Assembly: GCF_004770895.1 (NCBI RefSeq)
Contig: NZ_RQHS01000012.1
Coordinates: forward strand, 124,001 to 188,000
Length of the DNA stretch: 64,000 bases
Source of the DNA: Leptospira dzoumogneensis
GTDB lineage: Bacteria; Spirochaetota; Leptospiria; Leptospirales; Leptospiraceae
Reading direction: 5' to 3'
In this document: one piece after another, positions 1 through 8,304 of the stretch
Position numbering within the stretch: position 1 is the first letter of the stretch
Layout of the letters: every line of letters starts with the position of its first letter
Made by a program: the position numbers and the translations under genes
Notes under the pieces: model-generated
Told to the model about the DNA's origin: nothing
Databases searched by the model: none
The model's input: the letters and a program-made list of their open reading frames with translations, nothing else

Positions 1-594
1 TGGGAGATTTGTGTTTACGGATCTCTTGCTTTTCACCTATTTCTGTTCTTAACTTATTACTACATCACTCACAAAGAAAAGGAATTCGTAGATTCCGAAC
101 AATTGGAAATGAATGTAGAAGTCGATATCCAAGACATTCCTCCCGAATTGCTCGGAGGAGAAACTTCTCCCACACATAAAGATCCGAACGAATGGGTAGA
201 AGGCGCCAACGAAGAAGGAAAAGATCCAGATCCGAACGAGATCAAAGAGAATGAGATCAGCGGAGAAGGTACCGACAAAGACGGATTCTTATTCGCCTTT
301 TATGGAGATAAGGCCCCTACTCCGATCATCGATTTTTCTTTGAGAGATTATTTTCCTGAGAATGCACGAGCACAAGGGATCTCCGACGCGATGATCTACT
401 TAGAAGTGCAAGTGGATGAGAAAGGAAATCTGATCAATGCAAAGGTGATCAAATCCTCCATTCGTGGATACGGTTTCGAAGAAGCTGCAGTGAAAGTAAT
501 TCGATTGGCTCGTTGGAGTCCCGGTTACGCAAAAGGAAGACCCACTCGTATGAACCATAGGGTCCCAGTCCATTTCGAGTTGGACGATAACTAA
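1..594 (+). CDS. TonB C-terminal domain protein (5' end outside window)
   Basis: The frame is open from the left edge, so the start lies outside the window. The visible part opens with a hydrophobic stretch (visible residues about 3-22) that would anchor it in the inner membrane, then an acidic linker, and ends with a TonB C-terminal domain: YLEVQVDEKGNL, the FEEAA helix and ARWSPG are typical. TonB proteins, with ExbB/ExbD, pass proton-motive energy to outer-membrane receptors in the periplasm. The linker is short and rich in Glu/Asp rather than the usual Pro/Lys repeats. No exbB/exbD is visible inside the window; they may lie to the left. Family assignment is firm, receptor partner unknown. 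Confidence 0.85.
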   Translation, partial: WEICVYGSLAFHLFLFLTYYYITHKEKEFVDSEQLEMNVEVDIQDIPPELLGGETSPTHKDPNEWVEGANEEGKDPDPNEIKENEISGEGTDKDGFLFAFYGDKAPTPIIDFSLRDYFPENARAQGISDAMIYLEVQVDEKGNLINAKVIKSSIRGYGFEEAAVKVIRLARWSPGYAKGRPTRMNHRVPVHFELDDN

Positions 595-614
595 TCCCGA
601 CGATCTAAACCGAC

Positions 615-651
615 AAAATATTTCCATATTTTACATACCGGAAATATTTTT
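615..651 (+). terminator. Rho-independent-like terminator after the TonB-like gene
   Basis: A perfect 11-bp inverted repeat (AAAATATTTCC at 615-625, GGAAATATTTT at 640-650) with a 14-base loop runs directly into T residues, 20 bases after the stop. The stem is AT-rich, so it is of moderate strength. Confidence 0.6.
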
Positions 652-738
652 CTGAATAAGATTCCTTATATATTCAAATTCATTCCTCAAGAATATAGAT
701 GCGGTTTTCTCCCTAGTTTTCGTCCATTGTAATTAGAG

Positions 739-1317
739 ATGGAATCCGGAGCTTGGAAATTCTTTTTGACCGGCGTAGCTGCCAGTCTGATCATCATGTT
801 CTTCTTTTCTCATTCCGACCCAGGAATGATCCAAGCGGAGAAAGACGTTCCCCAAGAAATCTTAACTCTTGCGGATAAACAAGAGAATGTTTCAGTTCTA
901 TCGGTCTTCTCCGGAAAACAAAACTTTTTGTATTTCGGATCTTTAGACTCTTCCAAAAACGATCTAGAGGAAGTGAAGAAGTTCCTAAACTGGTTTGATA
1001 AATCCGGTCCCATCGATTCCCAATTTGTATTTATCAGTTTAACTCCTGAAAAAGACTCATACAAAGATCTAAAAGATAGATTCGGCAAACTAAGTGAGAA
1101 GGTAATCTTACTCAAACCTGCAAACTCGAGTGCAGCATTGGAACTTTCCAGAGCATTCGGGATCCAAGCATATATCCAACCTGAAAGTGGAAATATAAAG
1201 TATAAGACTGCACTCATCTGGGTGGATGACTCTCCTAAGATCAGAGGGATCTTTCCTAAAATTCCGGAAAAACCGGATTCAATAGATCTGCCTTCCCTGC
1301 TTGTACGAGCAAAATAA
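739..1317 (+). CDS. Membrane-anchored SCO1/SenC-like thioredoxin-fold protein lacking cysteines
   Basis: 192 residues. An N-terminal membrane segment (about 7-23) is followed by a periplasmic domain with the order of a SCO1/SenC protein: a beta strand FLYFG, then a helix, then VFISLTPEKDSYKDLKDRF, which mirrors the SCO pattern VFITVDPERDT..LKEY, and a late ALIWVDD strand. SCO proteins deliver copper to cytochrome oxidase through a CxxxC pair and a His. Here there is no cysteine in the whole protein and the CxxxC position reads SLDSSKN, so copper or redox chemistry by the usual route is excluded. Role is therefore unknown; a structural or decoy member of the fold is the likeliest reading. No strong ribosome-binding site precedes the ATG. 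Confidence 0.6.
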   Translation: MESGAWKFFLTGVAASLIIMFFFSHSDPGMIQAEKDVPQEILTLADKQENVSVLSVFSGKQNFLYFGSLDSSKNDLEEVKKFLNWFDKSGPIDSQFVFISLTPEKDSYKDLKDRFGKLSEKVILLKPANSSAALELSRAFGIQAYIQPESGNIKYKTALIWVDDSPKIRGIFPKIPEKPDSIDLPSLLVRAK

Positions 1318-1444
1318 GTTCCCTAAAACTTTTAAAAATTTCCCGTTTTGTAAATTATTTTCCGGAAGGAAAATCCTTGAAAAAGGTCCCGGATCACCTA
1401 GAGTGGAAAGCCGCGTTAACAAATTGTTTCCGGAGTTATTCCAA

Positions 1445-1897
1445 ATGCAAAGACGTTTCGTATCGGTCCTATTCGTACTGATCCTATTATTCATCTCGCC
1501 AATTTCAGCATTAACACCACCGCCTAGTCTGGAATCTCAGGTGAATTCTTCCAACTTTATCGCTTTGGCAAAACTTTCCAATGTGAAAGAAAGTAAGATC
1601 TCCTCCAATTCCATTTCAGTGACGGCAAATGTGGAAATCCTAAAATCCTTAAAGGGCGGGAAGGAATTCCCACAAAAATTCGATATCGCATTCTTAATAT
1701 TCCCTGAATTATTCGGGAAATGGCTTAAGGCCGCTCCTCAAGAAGGAGACTATATACTTTTTCTAATTAAGAAAAAAGTAAAAGATAGCAAAGGTGTAGA
1801 ATCCGAAGTGATCAGTCTATATGAACCTCATCCTTATGCATTCAGAGAATACACCAAACAACTAGAAGAAAATATTTTATCTCTAACTAAGAACTAA
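1445..1897 (+). CDS. Small secreted protein of unknown function
   Basis: 150 residues from the ATG at 1445. The frame is open further upstream to 1301, but 1445 is preceded by GGAG with nine bases of spacing and gives a clean signal peptide (RR followed by a Leu/Val/Ile core ending in ISA near residue 24). The mature part has the pattern FIALAKLSNVKES ... VEILKSLKG ... GDYILFLIKK, a beta-rich layout seen in small exported proteins that resemble tissue-inhibitor (OB-like) folds, but I do not recognise a family. It lies 11 bases ahead of the protease gene and probably shares its transcript, so an inhibitor or accessory role for the protease is conceivable but is inference only. Confidence 0.65.
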   Translation: MQRRFVSVLFVLILLFISPISALTPPPSLESQVNSSNFIALAKLSNVKESKISSNSISVTANVEILKSLKGGKEFPQKFDIAFLIFPELFGKWLKAAPQEGDYILFLIKKKVKDSKGVESEVISLYEPHPYAFREYTKQLEENILSLTKN

Positions 1898-1908
1898 AGG
1901 ACAGATAG

Positions 1909-4317
1909 ATGAAACTAAATTTGCGTTTATTATCCGCTCTATTAATTTTACTCTCCGCGACTGGCTTATTCTCCCAAACACCTCCAGGTCTGGGAATGAA
2001 ACAAGAACCTGCGGAACTTTTAGCTTCTTTCAAAGAAGCAAATCCGAATAGGATCTCTCATAGAGGACTTTCTTCTTCCGTTGATCTTTCCCAATACATG
2101 CCTCCTGTAGGTGACCAAGGACAGCAGAGTTCTTGCGTGGCTTGGTCTACCGCTTATGCCACTAAGTCTTTCCAAGAGTATATGGAGAGAAAAGACAGAG
2201 GTTGGAAATTAAGCGATCCTTCCGGAAGTCCGAACTATTCCAATATCTTCTCCCCTGCATTTATCTATAACCAGATCAATGGTGGAAGAGACAACGGTTC
2301 TTTGATCTCCGATGCAATGCGTATAGTCGTAGAAAAAGGAGCAGCTCCTTGGTCTTCCATGCCTTATAACGAAAGAGACTATCTCGCCCGTCCTCCTCAA
2401 GACGCTTTTAATGTGGCTTCTTCTTATAAAGCGAAAGAATTTTTAAGGATCAGACAAACAGATCCGAACGAACTAAAAAACCAGCTCGCAATTGGAAGAC
2501 CTGTTGTAGCCGGTATCATTGTTTACGAAAACTTTATGAATTTAAAAGGAAAAGAAATTTATAAAGAAGGAGTCGGCAAAACCTACGGAGGACATGCGAT
2601 CGCGATCGTAGGTTACGATGACTCCAAAGGTGCATTCAAATTTATCAACTCCTGGTCCACTCGGTGGGGAGATAATGGTTACGGTTATATTGATTACAGA
2701 TGGTTCACGAAGGTTTGCCAATCCGCATTCGTTCTTGTGGATGATGTAGCTCCTGCAACTACGACTACCACGAACACAACAACCACTACTACACCTTCCA
2801 CAGATGTAAAACCGGTTCCGCCTGAAAAAGTAAAACCAATAGCTCCAAAAGAGATCGCAGCTACACAAGGCTCTTTTTCTGATAAGGTAATTTTAACTTG
2901 GGCGTCCGTTCCACTTGCGATCGGATACGAGATCCACAGAAAGGGCCCCGGAGATTCTTCCTTTTCTAAAGTTGGACTTTCTCAGACGAATGGATTCACA
3001 GACGACGGTATCCAAAAGGATGTAGCTTATTCTTATAAGGTCGCCACTCTAACTGACACCGACTCTTCTGATCTATCAGATGGAGAAGCAATCGGTTACG
3101 CAAAAACGGAAGAAGCAAAGGCTCCTCCTAAAGTTGTGGGAGTCAAAGCAAGCCAGGGCCAATATCCAAACAAGATCGATCTTGCCTGGGAGCCTATCAG
3201 TGGAGTTTCCGATTACTACGTATATAAGTGGAACTCCAACCAGAAAAAATATCTCTCCGTTGGAAGAGTAAAGAATACGAACTACACTGATAATGCTGCC
3301 GCTAAGAACGGAGTGACCGAGTTTTATGTAATTGCCGCAATCAATAACGGCAAGACCGGAGATGCCTCCGACGCAGTTTCCGGATTCACTATGAAGGCAG
3401 AAGCTAAACCTCCAAAACCTTTCGGGCTTACCGCAACAAAAGGATTATATAATAGTAAAATAGAAGTACAATGGCAGAAGGTTTCAGGAGCTTCTAAATA
3501 TCTGGTCTATCGTTATGACGTGAGCGGATTATTCGGAGGAGGAGCTTGGTCTAAAGTTGGAGAAGAAGCAAAAGAGGCATTCATTGACGAAAAGTTGAAT
3601 GGCCAGTATGCATTCTATGCAGTAGCAGCAGTGAATAAGGACGGACAATCCGGACCATTCTCAGATTATGCTTATGGATACATAGATCCGAATAAACATA
3701 GAGCGGCAAAACTCCCTACACCTGCAAACTTGAAAGGAGCGCTCGATACCAAAACGGGAAAAATTTCCTTAAAATGGGACTCCGTAAAAGGAGCCAACGA
3801 GTACTATGTGTATCGTAAAAAAAGAGGAGCTTCTTCTTGGGATTTCGTATCTGGAACGAATGAAAAAACTACGACCTTCACTGCGGATGTTCCTGAAAAA
3901 GAAATTTTGTTCCTCTATTCTGTGACTTCCAAAACGGATCTAGGCGGAGAAAGTGATAAGGCAACTCCTGTTTCCGTGGTCCTTTCCCAAGCAAAACCCG
4001 CAAAGGTAATGCGTTCCTTCGGTGGAGATTCTAGTTTAGAAAAATTTAAAGGACCTTGGACAGCTATGTCTTGGGACGGTTCCAAAGGTGTGAACCAAGT
4101 TCTTCTGGAAATCGAAAGCCAAGACAACGTGAACTACGTTGTTAAGTTCAATAAACAGAAAATTTTCGAAGGAAGATATGTGGAGAATAGCCCTATCATC
4201 GACAAGGAAGGCAAGTTCCGAATTGAGATCGAGAATGCGGGAGATGCTCTGCAGGTGACTCTGAAAGATAATGGGATCATCAACCAGAAGGCGACTCTGA
4301 ACTTCTTGAAGGAGTAA
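1909..4317 (+). CDS. Secreted papain-family (C1A) cysteine protease with FnIII-like repeats
   Basis: 802 residues. A signal peptide (about 1-22) precedes a C1A peptidase domain. The catalytic Cys76 sits in QSSCVAWSTAYA, where papain has a QGxCGSCW motif. His229 is in GGHAIAIVGYDD and Asn247 in FINSWSTRWGDNGYG, completing the triad with an oxyanion Gln just ahead of the Cys. No long inhibitory propeptide is present. A Thr-rich linker (about residues 283-298) leads to four fibronectin type III-like domains (about 314-397, 406-494, 501-594, 603-694), each starting with a PxxLxA/TKG pattern and ending in SDxxxGY. A last beta domain has no recognised family. AAAGGA lies eight bases before the ATG. 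Likely acts outside the cell or on the surface. The FnIII array suggests adhesion or substrate targeting. Confidence 0.9.
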   Translation: MKLNLRLLSALLILLSATGLFSQTPPGLGMKQEPAELLASFKEANPNRISHRGLSSSVDLSQYMPPVGDQGQQSSCVAWSTAYATKSFQEYMERKDRGWKLSDPSGSPNYSNIFSPAFIYNQINGGRDNGSLISDAMRIVVEKGAAPWSSMPYNERDYLARPPQDAFNVASSYKAKEFLRIRQTDPNELKNQLAIGRPVVAGIIVYENFMNLKGKEIYKEGVGKTYGGHAIAIVGYDDSKGAFKFINSWSTRWGDNGYGYIDYRWFTKVCQSAFVLVDDVAPATTTTTNTTTTTTPSTDVKPVPPEKVKPIAPKEIAATQGSFSDKVILTWASVPLAIGYEIHRKGPGDSSFSKVGLSQTNGFTDDGIQKDVAYSYKVATLTDTDSSDLSDGEAIGYAKTEEAKAPPKVVGVKASQGQYPNKIDLAWEPISGVSDYYVYKWNSNQKKYLSVGRVKNTNYTDNAAAKNGVTEFYVIAAINNGKTGDASDAVSGFTMKAEAKPPKPFGLTATKGLYNSKIEVQWQKVSGASKYLVYRYDVSGLFGGGAWSKVGEEAKEAFIDEKLNGQYAFYAVAAVNKDGQSGPFSDYAYGYIDPNKHRAAKLPTPANLKGALDTKTGKISLKWDSVKGANEYYVYRKKRGASSWDFVSGTNEKTTTFTADVPEKEILFLYSVTSKTDLGGESDKATPVSVVLSQAKPAKVMRSFGGDSSLEKFKGPWTAMSWDGSKGVNQVLLEIESQDNVNYVVKFNKQKIFEGRYVENSPIIDKEGKFRIEIENAGDALQVTLKDNGIINQKATLNFLKE

Positions 4318-4338
4318 TTTGCGGGGCGGCCCCCACCC

Positions 4339-4365
4339 AGAACAAGGGTGGGGCACCCTTGTTCT
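4339..4365. terminator. Bidirectional terminator between convergent genes
   Basis: A perfect 12-bp stem (AGAACAAGGGTG / CACCCTTGTTCT) with a GGG loop lies between the protease stop and the stop of the convergent EAL gene. There is no clear T-run on either side, so it may work as a stable roadblock to both transcripts. Confidence 0.7.
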
Positions 4366-4381
4366 ATTGGAATTCCTACAA

Positions 4382-5755
4382 TTAAAACAGATCTACTTCT
4401 TTAGCTAGAACGAAAATATTCCCGACTTCTTTCAATCTTTGGGTAAGCTCGGAAGAACTCAGAATTTTTGTGATCGCAGTTTCCGGAAGTTTTTGCATTT
4501 CTTTAAAACGTTCCTGGTAATCTTGGATCCAGATCTTTTTGCAGAATAGATTGGCCTGGAAATAATACACTTGGTGGGTGATCAGGAAGTTTAAAGAATC
4601 AATATCTTCTAATGCTTCCGCAGTGATGATCGCTTCTCTGTTGTCCGAAAGTCTTCTGCAATAATCTATAAATGCAAGGTTGTCCAAGAACTTGGTCAAA
4701 TCCTGGTCCGCTTTGAATTTAAAACTGATCGGATCCAGTTTAAATTCTTTGATCATCTCCCCCAGATCCAAAACCACCTGGTGACTCTGACTTTTTACTC
4801 CGAAGTCGTCCGCAGCAAAGCTGATCCCGAAATTCCAGAACCTTCTACATACGGACTTGAGAGTCGCCTCTCCTTCTTCGTACGGTTTTTCGATCAGCTC
4901 CATACGAACATTTTGAGGATTCAGGTTTTGTTTCAGAAGAAGTTCATGAAAGCGTGTGACCTTCTCATCCGTATCGAATGTATCTATGAGAGTTTGAGGG
5001 GAAATATTAAATTTGAGAAGTCCAGGAGAACCGTTGCAGGACATGATCAACTTCTCTAAGATCAGAAGTTCTATCCTGTTCAAGTCCTGATCGTGAGGAA
5101 TATCTCGGATTAGATCCGCATAGCCTGCGTATGCTTCTCCGCCTACGAAAACCTCTCCACCTTTCATGGAGAATGTATGGTCCCTATGATTATAGTGAAT
5201 GATCGGCTGGATAACCGCGTCTGCTCGTTCGCTTGCGAAATAATCGTTTACACGATTCAGATAAGTCCAACTCCAACGAACCAGATTGTCCTTTAGATTT
5301 TTTAAAGAAGAAGTTTCCAACTCTCTGAAGATCTCTTCCACATAGGAAATAAAATTACATTGGGTCCTTCCGATCCCGAAATCAAAATTGAGAGTTCCGG
5401 TTCGGACTGCTTGGTCGTGGAATCTTCCCATGGCTGCATCGAAATTAGCGAGACTGATAGGCCCAGAGTTATCCAGAGGGGCCACACCTATCAGTAGATT
5501 CTTTTTATCACCATAGGCATAATATCGAAATAGTTCACGATGAGAAGGTTCTATATCAGAGATCCTTTGAGGGATCAATTGTATGAATTCTACTAGAGAA
5601 ACTGTGGAAATATTTTGAAATCTGAGGAGGAAGATTGGCTTTCCTCGATTTTCATTGATGAATACCGTCTTAAACTGCTCTAGATCCCCCATGTCAAAGG
5701 ATCTTAATTTTAAGTTATAAGCATCGGTCATTTCGTTTGCGACATTGATCGGCAT
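4382..5755 (-). CDS. EAL-domain protein, probably a degenerate c-di-GMP phosphodiesterase or c-di-GMP sensor
   Basis: 457 residues, cytoplasmic, no membrane segment. The second half is an EAL domain: the signature position reads GGEAYAGY (EAL is EAY and the following Arg is missing), then FNISPQTL, MELIEKP, FAADDFG, FKFKAD and AEALED ... QANLF. The Asp-Asp pair of DDFG and the lysine of the KxD motif are kept. The N-terminal half has no clear GGDEF; a block ending IGRTQC could be a remnant of one. Intact EAL enzymes cleave c-di-GMP to pGpG. Loss of EALxR, which helps bind metal and substrate, makes full activity doubtful. A diguanylate cyclase is present elsewhere in the window (49989-51104). 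Confidence 0.8.
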   Translation of the reverse strand: MPINVANEMTDAYNLKLRSFDMGDLEQFKTVFINENRGKPIFLLRFQNISTVSLVEFIQLIPQRISDIEPSHRELFRYYAYGDKKNLLIGVAPLDNSGPISLANFDAAMGRFHDQAVRTGTLNFDFGIGRTQCNFISYVEEIFRELETSSLKNLKDNLVRWSWTYLNRVNDYFASERADAVIQPIIHYNHRDHTFSMKGGEVFVGGEAYAGYADLIRDIPHDQDLNRIELLILEKLIMSCNGSPGLLKFNISPQTLIDTFDTDEKVTRFHELLLKQNLNPQNVRMELIEKPYEEGEATLKSVCRRFWNFGISFAADDFGVKSQSHQVVLDLGEMIKEFKLDPISFKFKADQDLTKFLDNLAFIDYCRRLSDNREAIITAEALEDIDSLNFLITHQVYYFQANLFCKKIWIQDYQERFKEMQKLPETAITKILSSSELTQRLKEVGNIFVLAKEVDLF

Positions 5756-5810
5756 AGGGTGGGCCTACATACTCGAAAGCCCGTGGACTGGATTTTAAAC
5801 GACTGTTGTT

Positions 5811-7241
5811 TTATGTAAAGCGGAAACGTAAACTATCGTTCGAGATTCGGTCCACACCTAATTCGGACAATTTTCTTTGTCCTGGTCCGGGGTTTACTAA
5901 TATAACATCTCCTTCTAGAATTACTTTCTTATCAAACAAAATATCTCCTTCTACTTTCAAGGAGGTGCAGCGCACTAAAGAAGGAATGGCTTGTATACGA
6001 TCGGTAAAATCTCTTACCTTCTTATAATATGTTTCATCTAAGGAGATAACTAATTCTCCGAGTCCCGCCTTCTTTCTTTCTTCCGACATAGTTACGGAGA
6101 AGTCCGGATTCAAAGAATATGCATCAGAACGTCTGACTAGATAGTCTTCGCATTTTTTTACCGGGGCAAAACGATCTCTTGGAATGATGAGACCTTTTGT
6201 ATTGGAGAAATTTTGGATGGCAGATCCCATCGCAGTCTCTAACTGTAGGACTTCCTTCCCTTCTACCTTTTTAGGATTCACGATCAATGATAGTTTGAAA
6301 GAACCTTCGAGTAATTTTTCTTTTAATACATCTAATCTGATCCATAGGTTATTAGTGGAGAATGTTCTAAATTTGCCTAAGCCCTCAAATTCATGCATAT
6401 GATCGGAAGGCACCTGAGCGGTTTCCAGCAGTTGTAAGTTCTTTTTTTCCCCACCTACAACTCTTCTAAAAATCGCTCCTCCTTTTTTATCAGCGAGAGT
6501 TTTAGGAGTCATCTCCATGCAGAAGTCCAGATTTTCTTTCAGAATATATTCTAATATTCCAGGATGAACGGTCGCACCTAGATTGTCTCCATTAGAGACG
6601 AATGCTACCTTGTATCCGTTCTCTAAAAGTCGATCTAATAGTCCTGTTTCTAAAAGTGTGAACCAAATATCTCCATGACCGGGAGGACACCATTCTTCCG
6701 AATTGCCTTTAGAAATTTCCAAAGGTTTCAGTTCCGGAACGACTAATCTTGGCACCTTATGCTGTAAAAAGCTCGTAGGATAATTTTGTGAAAATTTGAT
6801 CTTTTTGAGTTCTTCTTGGCTTTCATCTTGGGTGCTGAAGCTATCCATCAAGATAAGAGGAACTTCTAAATTATATTTTTGTCGGATGTACTCTACTTGC
6901 CTGCAGACCACTTCCAAGAAGCTCATTCCATCCTTGATCTCTATCAAGGATTTAGGTCCGGAAAGCCCCATACTTGTCCCGAGACCTCCGTTCAGCTTGA
7001 TCACTACCAATTCTTTTAAAAATTTAGGATCTCCCGGATATTCCGATTCGATTTTTTCTAAAGAGATCTCATCTTTGTTAGGGTCCAGGTCCCCTACTTC
7101 TTCCCATTTTACGATCCCGGTCTCACCGTTGCGAACTTCTTGGGTCTTAGAAATAAAATCGGAGATGAACTCTTCAGAGAGTCCTTCTCTCGACATTTTT
7201 TCTTTGATCAATTTTTCGGATTCTGCTATCAACGGATCCAT
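5811..7241 (-). CDS. UTP-dependent sugar-1-phosphate uridylyltransferase (UDPGP family)
   Basis: 476 residues, the usual length of eukaryote-type UDP-glucose pyrophosphorylases. The nucleotide-binding loop reads KLNGGLGTSMG (about residue 83 on) followed by GPKSLIEIKDG. The mid region has FVSNGDNLGA, which holds the metal-binding Asp and the sugar site, and a C-terminal beta-helix-like part with DILFDKKVILEGDV. It should join UTP and glucose-1-phosphate (or N-acetyl-hexosamine-1-phosphate) to give a UDP-sugar and pyrophosphate for cell-envelope polysaccharides. It overlaps the upstream secreted protein gene by 13 bases, so the two are translated from one message. Substrate choice among UDP-Glc, UDP-Gal and UDP-GlcNAc cannot be settled from sequence alone. 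Confidence 0.88.
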   Translation of the reverse strand: MDPLIAESEKLIKEKMSREGLSEEFISDFISKTQEVRNGETGIVKWEEVGDLDPNKDEISLEKIESEYPGDPKFLKELVVIKLNGGLGTSMGLSGPKSLIEIKDGMSFLEVVCRQVEYIRQKYNLEVPLILMDSFSTQDESQEELKKIKFSQNYPTSFLQHKVPRLVVPELKPLEISKGNSEEWCPPGHGDIWFTLLETGLLDRLLENGYKVAFVSNGDNLGATVHPGILEYILKENLDFCMEMTPKTLADKKGGAIFRRVVGGEKKNLQLLETAQVPSDHMHEFEGLGKFRTFSTNNLWIRLDVLKEKLLEGSFKLSLIVNPKKVEGKEVLQLETAMGSAIQNFSNTKGLIIPRDRFAPVKKCEDYLVRRSDAYSLNPDFSVTMSEERKKAGLGELVISLDETYYKKVRDFTDRIQAIPSLVRCTSLKVEGDILFDKKVILEGDVILVNPGPGQRKLSELGVDRISNDSLRFRFT

Positions 7242-7636
7242 CTTATAATTCCTTTCGCATCGTACATTTCGTCAAACTCACCCAATTCAATTGTATATTT
7301 TTCATCTTTGGAAGAAGGATCATAGATCAGCTTTAGTTTTACTTCTCTTCCGTTATCATTTATTTTTACAGGCTTCTCATTCTGCTCCGCATACAAAGGA
7401 AGGAATACTGTATAAGAATAGATGTACACCGATTTTTTTGAATTTTTCCTGTAATACAAAACCCCTTTTTCCGCAAGATCTCGTTTTAGTATTTTTGTAT
7501 AAGCCACAGGGAAGTTCTTGTTCCAAGTAGCAAGAAGTGTCTTGTCCATCTCGGAATGTTTAGGCACCTCCGAATACAAATTGGTTACGGAAAAAAGAAA
7601 AATGCCTAATACCAGGAAACGAAAGAGGACTTTCAT
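7229..7636 (-). CDS. Small secreted protein of unknown function
   Basis: 135 residues. The N-terminus is a clear signal peptide (MKVLFRF followed by a hydrophobic core, cleavage near residue 22 after LYS). The mature part is rich in Tyr, Lys and Glu, with an alternating pattern (VYIYSYTVFLP, VKLKLIYD) that suggests a beta-sandwich. No family recognised. It lies upstream of, and overlaps by 13 bases, the UDP-sugar pyrophosphorylase gene, so the two are probably co-transcribed; that does not by itself reveal its job. Confidence 0.65.
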   Translation of the reverse strand: MKVLFRFLVLGIFLFSVTNLYSEVPKHSEMDKTLLATWNKNFPVAYTKILKRDLAEKGVLYYRKNSKKSVYIYSYTVFLPLYAEQNEKPVKINDNGREVKLKLIYDPSSKDEKYTIELGEFDEMYDAKGIIRWIR

Positions 7637-7745
7637 AAACTTACAGACAGATTAAGAATCAGTTGGTATTCTTCAAGTAATTACTTAAAAAACAAAGGAC
7701 CTCTAACTATCACATCCCCTGTTACTTTTAGAAGAAGGATCCGAT

Positions 7746-8291
7746 CTATTTAACGGATTCCTTATATTTGGAATAGGTTTCGTTATCCGAATCAAATACT
7801 ATATCCGCAGTAGCGCAGATCACTCCTCCCAAGGAAACGATCCTGATATTCAGTAAAAATTCCTGGTCTTGGAAAACAAGCTGGCCTAAAGCCAAATACT
7901 CCGCCCCGGAAAGTTTTCCTATGGAGACTATCTGATCGTTCAATACGAGCCCGCTTGCTTGGAAGTCCTGCTCTCCTATAACCCGATTCAATCTATCTCT
8001 TTCCAGCAATTGGAATGTTTTAGGATCGAATAATTCCTTTCCAAGCCTATCCGTAACCAACCTTCCTAATTGGGAATTGGTCCCGTCTTCGTTGATTATA
8101 TTTAAGATGGCGAGCCTTGCAGGAAGTTTCCCGCCTTGCGTTTTGAGAGAAGATAAAAATTGGTATCTAAGTTCGGAGGCAATCGTCGCCACTCCCGCAT
8201 TCGGGTCCTTTGCTTTCTTTCTGATTTCTCCGGAAGAAACACAGGAACCCAATAATATTATAACTGTCGATAGGAAGATCCGGATTTTCAT
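7746..8291 (-). CDS. FlgO/CsgG-like outer-membrane lipoprotein
   Basis: 181 residues with a lipoprotein signal peptide whose lipobox is LLGSC (Cys at about residue 17). The mature part carries the FlgO/LPP20/CsgG N-terminal pattern: RLAILNIINEDG, then LGRLVTDRLGKEL, FQLLERDRLNRVIGEQ and a late GAEYLALGQLV. This fold is shared by FlgO of vibrios, TolB-like periplasmic domains and curli-secretion CsgG. It has no beta-barrel insertion loops, so it is closer to FlgO than to the CsgG channel. Likely sits in the periplasmic leaflet of the outer membrane. It is 13 bases ahead of the next gene on the right (8305) in position, and is downstream of that sensor gene in transcription; shared message is likely. 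Confidence 0.75.
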   Translation of the reverse strand: MKIRIFLSTVIILLGSCVSSGEIRKKAKDPNAGVATIASELRYQFLSSLKTQGGKLPARLAILNIINEDGTNSQLGRLVTDRLGKELFDPKTFQLLERDRLNRVIGEQDFQASGLVLNDQIVSIGKLSGAEYLALGQLVFQDQEFLLNIRIVSLGGVICATADIVFDSDNETYSKYKESVK

Positions 8292-8304
8292 TTTCCCGCC
8301 TATA

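Noticed and set aside
1355..1372. Small hairpin ATTTTCC-GGAA-GGAAAAT between the SCO-like gene and the next gene
   Set aside because: Short, no T-run in the right place; no support for a terminator or attenuator.
2757..2796. ACT/ACA-rich tract as a tandem DNA repeat
   Set aside because: It is an imperfect Thr-codon run that encodes the flexible linker of the protease; no sign of a functional microsatellite.
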